Part shown: one piece after another, positions 12,276 to 24,164 of the stretch | Layout of the letters: every line of letters begins with the position of its first letter | Numbering within the stretch: position 1 is the first letter of the stretch | Assembly: GCF_032854445.1 (NCBI RefSeq) | Contig: NC_088302.1 | Location: forward strand, 37,516,191 to 37,580,190 | Source: Liolophura sinensis | Taxonomy: Eukaryota > Mollusca > Polyplacophora > Chitonida > Chitonidae | Direction of reading: 5' to 3' | Length of the DNA stretch: 64,000 bases | The notes under the pieces: model-generated | What the model was told of the DNA's origin: nothing | Seen by the model: only the letters and a program-made list of their open reading frames with translations | Database searches by the model: none | Position numbers and translations under genes: made by a program

Positions 12276-13883
12276 TCTTCTAGAATTCCTGTATAAGATG
12301 GCCTTGGGATGCCAGCTTAAGCTTTGGGTGTTAGCCCGACTGATATTGGCCTAGTGTGTATTTAACCTCGTACAACGTAGATTTGATGATCCACCTATAT
12401 GCCTGATTAGAAAATAATGTTCAGCCGTTATCTACATCTACTGAGAACTCACTGGGAACGGCTTGAGCAGACCATTTCGGCTCAAGTGACCAGGGGTATT
12501 CACAAATTCCTAACACCAACAGCCTCTGGTTTAACAGCAGACGAGACAATTGACGAATGATTAGATTTTCCACCACTTCATTTTTCCCAGTTGTCAATCT
12601 GTGCGAACCCGGCACGTCCCATGATTCTATTTAACCAAATACTATATTTGCTTGGTGAATAACTTTTAATAAAAAGTTAAACACGAAAAACATTTTCTGG
12701 AACTTTTTTCCGAGCCTGTCATGCCAATCATGCAAAACTGTTTTGCTATGATGCTTTGTGATATGTAGATATTTTCTTAACATCACCGCTGGAAACTGCC
12801 CAAACATTGATTCCATTTATTTCTAAAACAAACCGTTCCTACAATTACCAGAATTATCTAATTTACTCTAAGACAAAATCACAATGTCCAAGTCTACATC
12901 TTTCTCTATCCTGGCACTTTTCTCTACAATCTCAGGCAAATGTTACATCACAATAATGATAAGTCTCATATTTCCGGTAACATTTCATCATAAATTAAGA
13001 CAACCTGAATTAGGGTGGTTTTAGCCCACCGCAGTGAAACAGCATGCCTAATCACTGGAAATTCCTATCACCGGAAATTGCACTTATGAAACCAAAATGG
13101 CAATGCAGAAACTCTAATACAATTGCTCACATTACGTTGTCTTTATATTCATCTAAGCGTCACATATCAGCGCAGAAGTGGCGCTACCCAGTGATAGCCA
13201 ATACGCCTATTCCTGACAATGGGCACCACATTGGCTGTCCTCAAAATTGGCCAGATTTGCTTATAATAATACAGTAGTAAGCTCTCGATTAGTCTGGCTG
13301 AATTCGGAAATTAAAGTGGTCATTCATTTTGGAGCAATGTTAAACAATAGTTCGGTGTAGAGAGAAGGTATGGTTAGAGATCACGTCCATGGTAACCCGA
13401 CGCAGGACATAGGGATATCTAGTAATTATTGGTTCACCAGTCATCTTCGAACTGAAGGCACAGATGAGTGTATACATACACTTGAAACTTGAAACAGTGC
13501 ATACCAAGCCTAGCATAGATCTTTTAGATGTACAGCCGTGTACGTGATCCGATCAGTGAATGGTTTGCTAATGGAGACCACCTTCTGCTTAGAGTCTGAT
13601 CAAATGTCAGTGAATCCCAAAATGATGTACCTAGTGTATTTGAACTAAATTATTTAAAACTCCCACGCCCACGAATTTTTGACCCAATTAAAAACTGCAT
13701 TAAGTGAATCAAACACTCGTCAAAGTAAAAGACAAGGTGAGGGATTATGATGGTCAAAGAACTATATTCGCGATTTAGAACATAACGCAGGACATACGTC
13801 AGAACGTTTAAAACTCTAGGTAACAATACATTCCTTCAGTTAGGTATTCGTTCTTTTGGCAGTGGTTCAATACTCAAACTGGA

Positions 13884-14146
13884 GCCTCCGTGGCTCAGTT
13901 GGTTAGCGCGCTAACGCAGCGTAATGACCCAGGAGCTTCTCATCAATACGGTCGATGAGAGTTCAAGTCAAGCTCATGCTGGCTTCCTCTCCAGCCAAAA
14001 CTTGGGAAGGTCTGCCAGCAGCCTGCATATGCCCGTCGGTTTGCACCGGGCTCTGCCCGGTTTCCACCCACCATAATGCTGGCCGCCGTTGTATAAGTGA
14101 AATATTCTTGAGTACGGCGTAAAACAATAATCAAATAAAATAAATT
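13884..14146 (+). mobile_element. Full-length tRNA-derived SINE
   Basis: Near-complete copy: tRNA-like head 'gcctccgtggctcagttggt' (RNA polymerase III box A), 'gagttcaagtcaagc' in the box B position, 'ctcatgctggcttcctctcc', a CG-rich centre ('ccgggctctgcccggtttcc', self-complementary), and the tail 'gtgaaatattcttgagtacg' + 'gcgtaaaacaataatcaaat'. The tRNA head plus conserved 3' domain is a SINE type widespread in molluscs. It interrupts copy 1 of the large duplication and is absent from copies 2 and 3, so it is younger than the triplication. Confidence 0.92.
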
Positions 14147-14234
14147 CTCAAGCTTATTTTTAATTATTGGCCACAATCACATTAATCAGTTAAACAAATG
14201 TACAGAATATAAACAAAAATATGGATTGTACATT

Positions 14235-14350
14235 AAAACCAGGGTGACAGTTGGCAAATATGGTGACACTTTGCCAGTGAAATATTCCCTCTTGTCAATT
14301 TACCTAAGTTAAAGTTTCGTTTTACGTGCTCATGTAAATTTTCAAATGAT
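14235..14350 (+). repeat. Fragment of a dispersed repeat
   Basis: The words 'gacagttggcaaatatggtg', 'cttgtcaatttac' and 'ctcatgtaaatt' match the order seen in the fuller copies at 27120-27430 and 36235-36460. I cannot assign a family. Confidence 0.45.
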
Positions 14351-15715
14351 AGCATGTATTCGCCCATACACCAGTGTTTGAAGTAGAATCAGGTAAATGT
14401 GGAGCGATGCGAAGAACAACTCCTTAGACTAATTCAGAATAATTTAGGTGCATTTCTGTCATCACAACTAATACACAATACGGTAACATGAAAACCTTTT
14501 CTTTAGATCCCAAAGAACACCAGTATCCTTCGTCAGGTGCATTACCAACTTCATGACGTAAAGCCACAGTCAATCTAGAGCGTTCTCTATTGACCTGAGG
14601 TGATGAGCAAGCCTACCGAGCCCTCGACAACCCGACTTCATTTCCTATTCCTTCTGTTTCTTTAATATGGCCAGACTATTAAGTTTTGTGGGAAAAAAAT
14701 TGTTATTGGTGTGTTACTGATTTATAGCCATTTACACAGCCTGCAGTGGAAGCTAAAACAGTGGAAGTTAAAACTCAAAACACATCTGAGATAACCCTTT
14801 ACCTTGATTTGGCTCTTAAGTATGAATCGCTAAGTAAGGCTTTGAAGGAGATGTTTGTCGTTTAGACTGCTGCATTTCCTTTTGCATATCAATTTTTTAT
14901 GACACCACACACTCTTAATTGACTCGTAGTTTTTATATAATATTCTCTTAAACCTGAAAGGTTCTCGAAGAATCCGAGAGATTGCTTGGTTCAAAGGATC
15001 TTTACATTTCTAAAGATTTTTGCAATACATTTGGTATGTGACGAAATCCCTCATCTTAAAGAAAAACTATTGATTTTAGCCGTGTAGTAAAACCGTCTAT
15101 CTTCTAAACAGCTAAATTTGGGGGAAAGTAGAGAAGTACGTAGGTGTGGATTCTCAGAAGTTCTCCTTTTGTATAGGAAAAATGGTCACGTGGATATGTA
15201 CATGTATAGCATTATTTTGAGAGTTGACAGCGGTAATTTGAAGCGCGTTGTCACAAAATTTATGTTTATTTATTGAGTGATTCGGTGGGCTCATTAGTCC
15301 GACTGCGGTCAACGTGAAACTGTCGATGATGTCGGATAGATATCACATAGAAACCGACACCCCTATCAACTTATAGATGGTGTTATGCTACACTCGCAAA
15401 CAGCCAATGAAGCATATCAGACCGCTTTGCAGCGCCAATCTCCAATCACTCCGCTATAAATACCGACACCCGTCCCCGCCCCCTTGCTCTCGTTAAAAGT
15501 AAAAACACATTAAAGCATCTTAAACAAAATTCTTTATAAAATCCGTATTTCTTGTCGCCCGAGACTGTAGAGAGATGGAAACATGAGCTGTGACTTTTAA
15601 AAAGTTTACACGGGTCTTCATGTCTATAAGTTTTATACCTGTGGAATTTATTTATTTATTCGACTGTTTATTAATTCTCCCGACTGCCTGACAGACATTA
15701 TAAGAGGCGGCATAT

Positions 15716-15790
15716 TTCGTGTCCAGGGCTGGGATTGAACCCAACACTGCCGTGCTTTAGTAGGTTAACGACGATCGTCTTATAAACTAG
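15716..15790 (-). repeat. tRNA-like segment within copy 1 of the duplication
   Basis: Read on the minus strand, it contains 'ttgggttcaatcccagccct', a strong B-box/T-arm match, with a degraded 5' part. Its counterpart at 25461-25545 retains the A box. No intact cloverleaf can be drawn, so it is a tRNA pseudogene or SINE head and not a functional tRNA. Confidence 0.5.
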
Positions 15791-18700
15791 ATCCGTTGTC
15801 CATTTTTTGTGAGAAATGTTCATACGTATATATATACTCCTAATTTACAGTTTTTCAGTCTCACGAATCTCAAATGGAATTGTCGTGGCTAAGGTGAGAT
15901 AAACAACTGTTTTCATGCTCCAGGCCCCTGGTGTGCGGCTGACTAGCTCCTCTGATTAAATTTCAACACTTTTTATTGATCTCCGTCTTGACGCAATGGC
16001 GTCTCGCGGCTGATGCCTCTTGGGAAAGGAAGACAGAAGAAGCTGCCAACACGACTGTCTCTTGCCATTCTTTTCCTCCAACAAAGGAAGAACTTATCAA
16101 GTCTTATGAGGCGACTTCATCCTACCCATACTTATGTACCGGCGGTCATGGATAGGTGTTGAAGAAACCGAAGAAAACCACTGCCTTGTCGTTTAAAGCT
16201 CGTGATTAAAAGCCGTAGCTTAATGGACGAGAGCTGGAGTCGAACCTGGGATCCCATTCGCCAGGCCATACTTCTGCCACGCCGATTTCAGCGATGGCCC
16301 CATTAGAGAAGTGAAAATACATGGAAACACACATTAGAATACATAAAGCACAAAATGGGATGAAAGCAACAGTTTAATATTAAAAAGATACCCTTACGTC
16401 ATTTCAAGAAAAAAATCAAAAAGCTTATATTTCCAAGCAACACTACGAAAGTTTACAGGTAAAATATATTTGTAGGGTTTTTAAGAAAACTATGTATTTA
16501 TGATTTGTGGAAGTTCTTTTCCACATATGCTGAGCTTTTGTGAAAGATGTTGGTTAAAACTGTGAGAATTTGGTAAATCCATCGTAAATCTTGTCGTCTT
16601 GAGTGATTTTTAATGCAGTATAACCATTATTCTTGTCATGTTGGGTCGTTTTGTGGAAATATCCCATTTGTTTGAATAATATAACAGGCTTATCACTTTC
16701 TGAAGAAAAGTAATTTTCCATTTTTATTTCCCACAGGTGGTCACCGCAGCCATTAAGCATTATGATCTGTATTTATTCGTTTATCTTTTTATCTTTGTTT
16801 TTTCTCCAAAAGTGTGTTAACGTGTCTAGCTATTACATTTTTGTCCTATTACATTATCCACGTTCCCAAAGGTGAGAACATTTACATCACGACTTAGCTA
16901 CACTTTTTATCTCTCCAGACATAACATGACATAGATCTACGTCCACATTGGCAATTGCATCTTAATAGTCGACCACAGAATAAGAAAGTTTCCTGAAATT
17001 ACAGAGATCGACTACAGCTCTAACTATTCCCTTTATGGTCAACATTCACAGCGAGGCAATTCGGTGAGAATTCAACTCAAGGCGAACTATTGCTTTATGC
17101 TCAATGATTTCCCAATCTGTGGTACTTTTTAGTACTGTCAGAATAAATACTTATGACGGAATCTTCGGAATTTATCGCATCCTGTTCCCATTTTACCACT
17201 CCTCCTCACACCAAGACTGGCATTGCGCCGACAACCATTGTGTAGCTGTCCTGTAATAGATACGTGTTAGGATTACACCGTAAACTGATTCACAGTGCTT
17301 GAGATTCAAGTTATAAACATGTCAATAAGTCAGCAAATACTTGACTTATGAGAGCACGCAAGATTGGGCAAGTATAAAACATTTTCATTTGTGACTCATC
17401 TGTGTCTCATTTTTTTTATCCAATGTGCCAGTTCCCCACCAATTCGTTCTTTAGATTTTTATCCTTTCTTCCGTACTTAGGAAAGATTACTACACAAAAA
17501 TACACACACAGTCTATATTGTGTGATTGTTTCGAATAGAAGTGGATTTTCTGTCAAGTCACTTGTAATAACTGTTCCTACACTGCCAGCATTTCAATGTC
17601 TGTGGAGCTTCTGCGCTGCGAACTGAAACGTAATGTAACCGCATACTGTAACTTTGTGAAACTCACATTTTGCTTTGTTTCCAATAAAGATCAGTTGTAC
17701 TTCATTTGCTCATTTGCATTTTTTTCTTGAAGGTTATAGCGGATTTCAGCGTTAATGTATTGGACAAATCTCAATGGTGTGTGCATGTAACAGACACGAA
17801 CTGACGAATTCGTGTTTTCGTCACCATGCATGACTCTACCTGTATATTTTTGTTTATCAAACTAATGTGGATGGAATCCGCTTAATTCTTAAGTCCAGTG
17901 TTATGTAGGTGACTAAGTTGTGTGACACAAGTATATACATGTACCAATAAACTGTTGTGTGCGCTAAAACCGTATAATGACCAGGAGCCTCTGGTTTAAC
18001 AGGAGTGAAACACAACATTGTCCTTCCATTTCATTTTACTCAGTTGTCACCCTGTGCGAACTCGGCGCGTCCCAAGTTTCTACTTAACCATATTGCAGTG
18101 TCCAAATCGACATATTTTCACAACACGAGCTTGTTTTAAGGAAGAAAAGTTAAAAAATTCAAAGTATGACAATGTTTTTTGTCACGCAAACTTTCTTGTG
18201 TGCGTTTCATATTTGAGCAACAACTGATTACAACCCCAAATATACCTGAAATAGTAATAAATAGCCGTGTGATTTTAGAGTTCCTTGTCATTGGGACTTT
18301 CTATCACCGGAAATTGTACCCATGAAGCCAAAATGATAACCCGGAACTCTGACATAGTTTGCTTACATTACGTTGTCTTTATATTCATCTAAGCGTCACA
18401 TATCAGCGCAGAAGTGGCGCTACCCAGTGATAGCCAATACGCCTATTCCTGACAATGGGCACCACATTGGCTGTCCTCAAAATTGGCCAGATTTGCTTAT
18501 AATAATACAGTAGTAAGCTCTCGATTAGACTGATTGAATTCGGAAATTAAAGTGGTTATTCATACGGGAGTGATGTTAAACAATAGTTCGGTGTAGAGAG
18601 AAGGTATGGTTAGAGATCACGTCCATTGTAGCCCGACACAGGATATAGAGATATCTTGTAATTATTGGTTTACCAGTCATCTTCGAACTGAAGGCACAAA

Positions 18701-19190
18701 TGAGTGTATACATACACTGGAGACTTGAAACACTGAATACCAATCCCAGTATACCTTTCATGAGTGTAATAAACTGTACAGTTGTACAGATTTGATGGGG
18801 AGCATCTCCAGAACATAGTCTGATTGAGTGCTACCGATTCCTAAAGTATGCACTTGTGCTGAGAAACTCTTACCATCCATCCCCCCCCCCCCCCATCACC
18901 ACCTACCCCCACCCACACCCTCAATAAAACTTGATCACTTCAAACTGTTATGTGTTTGAATTTGGAGATCAAATTCGTTTGATGATAAAAGCATGTTTCA
19001 AATCTTTAGTTTGTGAGGGTGTCCTTCGTACATGACAAAATCTCCTGACGTAAATGTGCAGCCAATGTGGAGTATTCTCTATAGGCCTGAGATGATGAGC
19101 AAGGCAAACAAGCTATCGACGAAACGACTTCATTTTCGGTTCCTTCTTCTCAGTGTTAACACAGGCACCGGTAAAACATTATGGCCAACC

Positions 19191-20047
19191 TATAGTCTAT
19201 TTCTTTTAGAGTGTCGCCTATATTCAGTTGTCTGTAAAGTCAGTCATACTCGCTACATAAACTGCCTTTAGTCAGTGGCACGTAACAACACAAGCTCTAA
19301 ATATGGATTTGTCGGAAGTCCATATTCTTGCAAAGAAAATGAAATTAGAAAACTTATTTTAAGTCACAATGTTAAACTGCATAAGCTCAGTTTCGACGAA
19401 AAGAACTCATGGCCTCAGGTAACGACATAATTATTCAAAAACCAGTGGCATCCTGGGAAATCGGCGTGAAGAGTAAATTCTTTTACAATAGGTGAGCCAT
19501 ACCGTTAGAACAAACTCTACGTATTAACACAGCCTACGCTACACTCATCGAATAGACTACATTCTTTCTTATAACAAAATTTCCTAGCATCCACGTTTAA
19601 AACCATACTGCCGTGAGATCATAACTACAAGAGATAAAATAAAATTCATTTATTTAGGTTATTTCCTACTAAAACGTGTAAACAATTTCAAATGTGCCAG
19701 TGTCAGAAACAGGGTTTACAGTAAAATCGGTAGCAGTTTAGGTGAAAGGTGTCGCCCAACGTCAAGACATGCTGAACTCATGCTGACCATGCCAGTGATT
19801 TTTTAATAATTATGACGTCACCCGAGGCAATGCGTTCTTGCCCTCGGAACTTTGGTTAGGGGCTTTAACATTATGAATTAGAAAAAATGTTCAACTTCAT
19901 ATTCCTTGCCAAAATGTGAACTTCAAACATATCAATGTGTAGAGCTTGTGTTGTTACGTGCCATGGGCTGAAGGCAATTTTTGTTACGAGTATGACTGAT
20001 TTTACAGACAGCTGAATATAGGCAACTCTCTAAAAGAAAGAGACTAT
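19191..20047. mobile_element. Non-autonomous DNA transposon (MITE-like), ~170-bp inverted repeats
   Basis: The first ~170 bases (tatagtctatttcttttaga ...) reappear inverted at the right end (19870-20047). Matching words include 'gcctatattcag', 'cagtcatactcg' and 'cacgtaacaacacaagctc'. The ~500-bp centre has no open frame of interest and no transposase motif. The element interrupts copy 2 of the large duplication. A lone arm of the same family lies at 35757-35905. Termini read (T)ATAGTCT; the target-site duplication is unclear by eye (TA is possible), so the superfamily is not assigned. Confidence 0.85.
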
Positions 20048-22589
20048 TGTAATATTAACGTAAAATTCTTTAGTAGTGTTGATTTTGATATAGCTACATT
20101 TGCACAACCATCAGTGTATTTCATTTACTTGTAATTGTTTAAGCATTTGATGAGTAAGGTTACCAAACCATCGCCCACCGGACCTCATTTTCTATTCGCT
20201 GTGTTCAGTTTTTGAACAGGCACAAGTGAAACTGGTAAGTTTTGACGTAATTTTTTTTAATGCTGGGTGGGGCTGATTTGCAGATATTTTCACACAATTA
20301 TAGTAATTCATTTTCTCGTCCTTTGTTGAGCAGCTAAAACTCAAAGCACAGCTAAGATAACAATTTCCCTTGTTTTGACTTTAAAGTATCAATGACTGAT
20401 ACATTCTTTGAAAGAAATGATTTTACTTGAATACTTTCATTTCCTTTTGGATATCATTTAAAAGATAATGACTGCATCTCCTTTTACAAGCTTCCGGGTA
20501 CGCCGAATTGGAGCGTAGTTCGCATAGAATTCATATAACCTTTTAAAAACTCTCGAAGAATTCGACAAACTGTTTGTTTCATTAGATACTCAAGATTTAA
20601 GAAACACAGTTTGTATGTGTCAAAGTACCTTCTAATTATATATATTGATTTCTAACTGTATAATAATAGCGCAGTCCTTTGAACAACAAATATGTGGAAA
20701 AGTACGTAAAAAAAAGATGTACGTAGGTGTAAATGTACAGAAGTTCTGCTTTTGTATAGGAAATGCCTCACATGGTTATCTAGATGCAGGAGATCTTTTT
20801 GACAAATTACATCGGTAATTTGAAGCGTGTTATCCTAAAGTTATACCTATTCCTTGATTGGTGTCGTTATCTGGGCAAAACAGTACCTCACTAGTTCAAC
20901 GTGTAAGTGTCATTGAGGCCAGATAGATATCCCGTAGAACCAATCCAAATGTTCGCCAAGAGCCACTGAAGCATGTAAGACCACTCCACGGCACCAACCT
21001 AAAATCACACCACCATAAACACCGACCCCCTCTTGAACTCATCAAAACTAATAACATATTTTATCATCTAAGGCAAAATCTTTATAATATCAAGGACGTG
21101 TATTTCTCGTCGTCTAGGACAAAAAAGAAAAAAGGAAAACGTAATCATTAGATGACAAAGTTGCATAGGCTTAGTGTTTATGTTTTCTTTTTTGTGGAAT
21201 TCGCTAATTTTTCCCACGGCTACACAAATATAGTATGAAAGAAAAATTCGCAAAAAACCCTCTCGAGCGTTGGGATAGAACCTAAACATGTTCTCGCTGC
21301 CCACTTTCTGTGGTAAGCCAGCATTAACCCAGCATTAAATCATACGTACACATATGCTCCTAAATTACAGCTATTGAAGTGGTGGTTCCGTTGTGATGGT
21401 GTCAGTTTCACGAATCTCAAATGGGAATTGTCGTGGCTAAGATGAGATGAACGCCTGTTTTCATGATTCAGGGAAATGGGATGAGACTGACTTGTTCCTG
21501 TGATTACATTTCAACGCCTTTTATTGATCTCCGTCTTGACGCAATGGCTTCTGGCGGTTGATGCCTCTTGGGAAAGGAAGACAGAAGAAGCTGCTAACAC
21601 GCCTATCTCTTGCCGTTCTCTTTGGCTTACGACAATGGAAGAGCTTGTCCTGTCTTATTCGGCGATTTCATCCTAGCATTTTGAAACGCTAGTTTTAGGG
21701 GCTGAGGAAACCGGAGAAAACCCGTCAGTCGCTTAAAAGAAAAAACAACAAAAATATAAACAAGAACAAAGCTCCACACAGGCCTAAACGGCATAGGTAT
21801 TTTTTTTATTACAGGCTTTGTAAATCTATAACTCAACTTTTATTCTGGAATTCTTACGAGGCCGTGGGATATGCCATTTCAGAAAAACAGAGAACACGAT
21901 GTCACATCATTCGTTCTGTACGCTCTCCAGTATTAGAGGCGAGACACTCCTTTGTCATGCGAAGTACCGTACCCCTTATTATTACAACCGAAGGCCACGC
22001 ATTGTGGTCCCCGGAGACCTTCGATAATAACGCCAGACGTATTCCACTAGCCGTTTCTTGCTTATATCAGAGTATATCAAAAATGTTTCGTAATCAGAAG
22101 TAAAACAGCCGATTTAACACTTCTTTTATGTGGCAAAATGGTGAACTAGGTGACGTCAGAGCGGAAAAGACGCCTTCTCGGGTGATAGAAATATCTCGCC
22201 CTTGATTGGTTTAAACTCAGAGCATAGTAACCAGTTCGAATTTGCATACGTGGGCGTTTTACTTACTTTGAACTGTGGCATATCGGTTATCTTACATCAT
22301 ATAAATGACGGTAAGTTTTTAAACTTTAAATGTGGCTCTTTATTGCTACACATATACGCTTAGTCTTTTCTTTCAACGCTCATGATTTAAATCCGCAGCT
22401 TAAAACGTCGAAAGTTGGATTTCAATCCTGTGATCCTATTCGACAGGTCATATTATTTGTAGGACTTCTTCAGTCAGCGATGGCCCAACTGGAGGAGAAT
22501 ATACATACAGATTAGTACATACATAGCACATATGATCAGAGAATTTGTGGATTATACGCAAGTCCAAAACATTACCATGTATATGGAAC

Positions 22590-22609
22590 TGTGAATTCAT
22601 GAATTCACA
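22590..22609. repeat. Perfect 20-bp palindrome
   Basis: tgtgaattcatgaattcaca is identical to its reverse complement. It lies in copy 2 of the large duplication, and no function can be read from the sequence. Confidence 0.6.
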
Positions 22610-24013
22610 TATCTCCGTTGATTCATTACTGAATACAACAAAACATTTTTTTATTTCAATCAGTTACCGATTACCACACTAAATATACTGAACAATTAAT
22701 TACGTTAACATAAAATGTAGAGTTAAGAAAAAAGAAATACGTCTAAAAAAGGCGCAAAACAAAACTTCCATTTTATAGCAAGTAACTAGATGTACATTGA
22801 CTTTCCATGATGTCATATAACAGGGAGTGGAAATAACTTCAAAAGAAATATTGTAAATTTAATTCTTTAAGATATAAAATATCTTCTTTAAATATATACG
22901 AAAGCGGATAGGTGAAAGAGTTTTCCAGTTATTAAGCAAACTTCACCTTTAATTAGCATTTGTAAAATTATCTCCAATTTTCACATAGTTTCAACTTTGT
23001 CGGTTCACAGAGGAAGAGCTTGGTAAACTATACCATATATCCTTTATATTTCCTGTCATCTTGAGTGATTTTGCGGAAATATCCCATTTGTCAATATGAT
23101 ATAACTCGCACTTTCGGCAGACAAGTAATTTTCCCTTTTGTTCCTCATGTATACTAACACAACTGATACTCTGCCGTTAAGAATTACGATGTGTGTTTTT
23201 ATTTGTTTGTCTTTTTCATCTTAGCATTTTCTTTAAATATGGTCAATAACCCCGTTTTTCAACTTCTCTACAGTGAGGGCACTAAATCTTAGCTTTCAAC
23301 CTTGCTAGATTTTTATCTCTCCAGACATAACCTGACATAGATCTACGTCCACAGTGGCAATTGCATCTTAATAGTCGACTACAAAATATGTATGCTTCCT
23401 GAAATTACACAGCTCGACTTCTGCTCTAAGTATTCCATGCATGATAAACACTGGCAACAAGGCAATTAAGTAGTGATTCCACTCAAAACAAACCTTTCCT
23501 TCATGCCCATTAATTTCCCACTCAGTAGTAATTTCGAGTACAGTCATAATAAATACTTATGACGGAATCTCCTGAATTTATCCCATCCTGTTCCCGTCTT
23601 TACCACTCCTCCTCACGCCTAGTCTAGCATTACGCCGACAACCATTGTGTAGCTGGCCTGTAATAGAGAGGTGTTATGATTATGCCGTATACTGAGTCAA
23701 GTTATGAACATGTCAATATGTCAGTAAATACTTGACTCATGAGAACACTCATAAAACGGCAAGAATGAAACTTTTCTTTTATGACTGTCAATTGTGTCGC
23801 CTTCTTTTACTGTCCAATTTGCCAACTTTTCTCCCATCCGTTCTTCCCCGGAGTTTTTCTTCTTGCTCCCTCTTCTAAAAGAAAAATACTACACGGGAAT
23901 ACAAAAAACAGTCTATATGGCGTGGATCTCACAAAAGGAAACAGATTTTCTGTTGGAGATTACACGAACAAAATCCTTGCAATGTCTATGCATATTTAGG
24001 TATTTATTTGTTT

Positions 24014-24078
24014 AATTCGTGTTTTACGCTCTACTCAGGAATATTTCATTTATACGAAGGCGGCCAGTATTTTGCTTT
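24014..24078 (-). mobile_element. SINE 3' tail fragment
   Basis: Read on the minus strand, it gives the common SINE 3' end (gaatattcctgagtagagcg then 'taaaacac'). Head and body are absent. It sits close to the junction between copies 2 and 3 of the large duplication. Confidence 0.75.
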
Positions 24079-24164
24079 GTTTGTACTTTTACCGATTTTA
24101 CTTCATTCGCTCGTCTTGAAGGATTGTCTCGATTTAAAGCAGTGTTGAAAATGTTAACTCCTGT

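Larger units (their letters stand above)
12290..17984 (+). repeat. Large tandem duplication, copy 1
   Basis: First copy of a non-coding unit present three times in tandem. Landmarks shared with the others: 'cttaagcttt' and 'attggcctagtgtgtattta' (12310-12362), the 'tatcagcgcagaagtggcgc' block (13160), a 'tgatgagcaag' block (14600), 'attgatctccgtcttgacgc' (15977), 'catagatctacgtccaca' (16931) and 'tacttatgacggaatct' (17148). A full SINE inserted at 13884 is private to this copy. A tRNA-like segment with a good B box (ggttcgactcc on minus) lies near 16230. Open frames inside are short and interrupted in the sister copies, so I treat the unit as non-coding. Confidence 0.85.
17985..24164 (+). repeat. 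Large tandem duplication, copy 2
   Basis: Copy 2 starts inside the unit ('gcctctggtttaacag' at 17991, equal to 12517). The block at 18300-18740 is almost identical to 13060-13500 over more than 400 bp, including a 48-codon stretch with the same translation. The rest is more diverged: 'attgatctccgtcttgacgc' at 21523, 'tcatcttgagtgatttt' at 23057, 'catagatctacgtccaca' at 23336, 'tacttatgacggaatct' at 23554. A ~100-bp 'tgatgag' segment is itself doubled (19090-19190 and 20150-20240), on either side of the inverted-repeat element at 19191-20047. Confidence 0.85.

Noticed and set aside
13044-13277. 77-codon frame in copy 1 of the duplication as a small gene
   Set aside because: Copy 2 has an in-frame stop (aaa tga) near its start, and copy 3 has a one-base shift upstream, so the frame is not maintained across copies.
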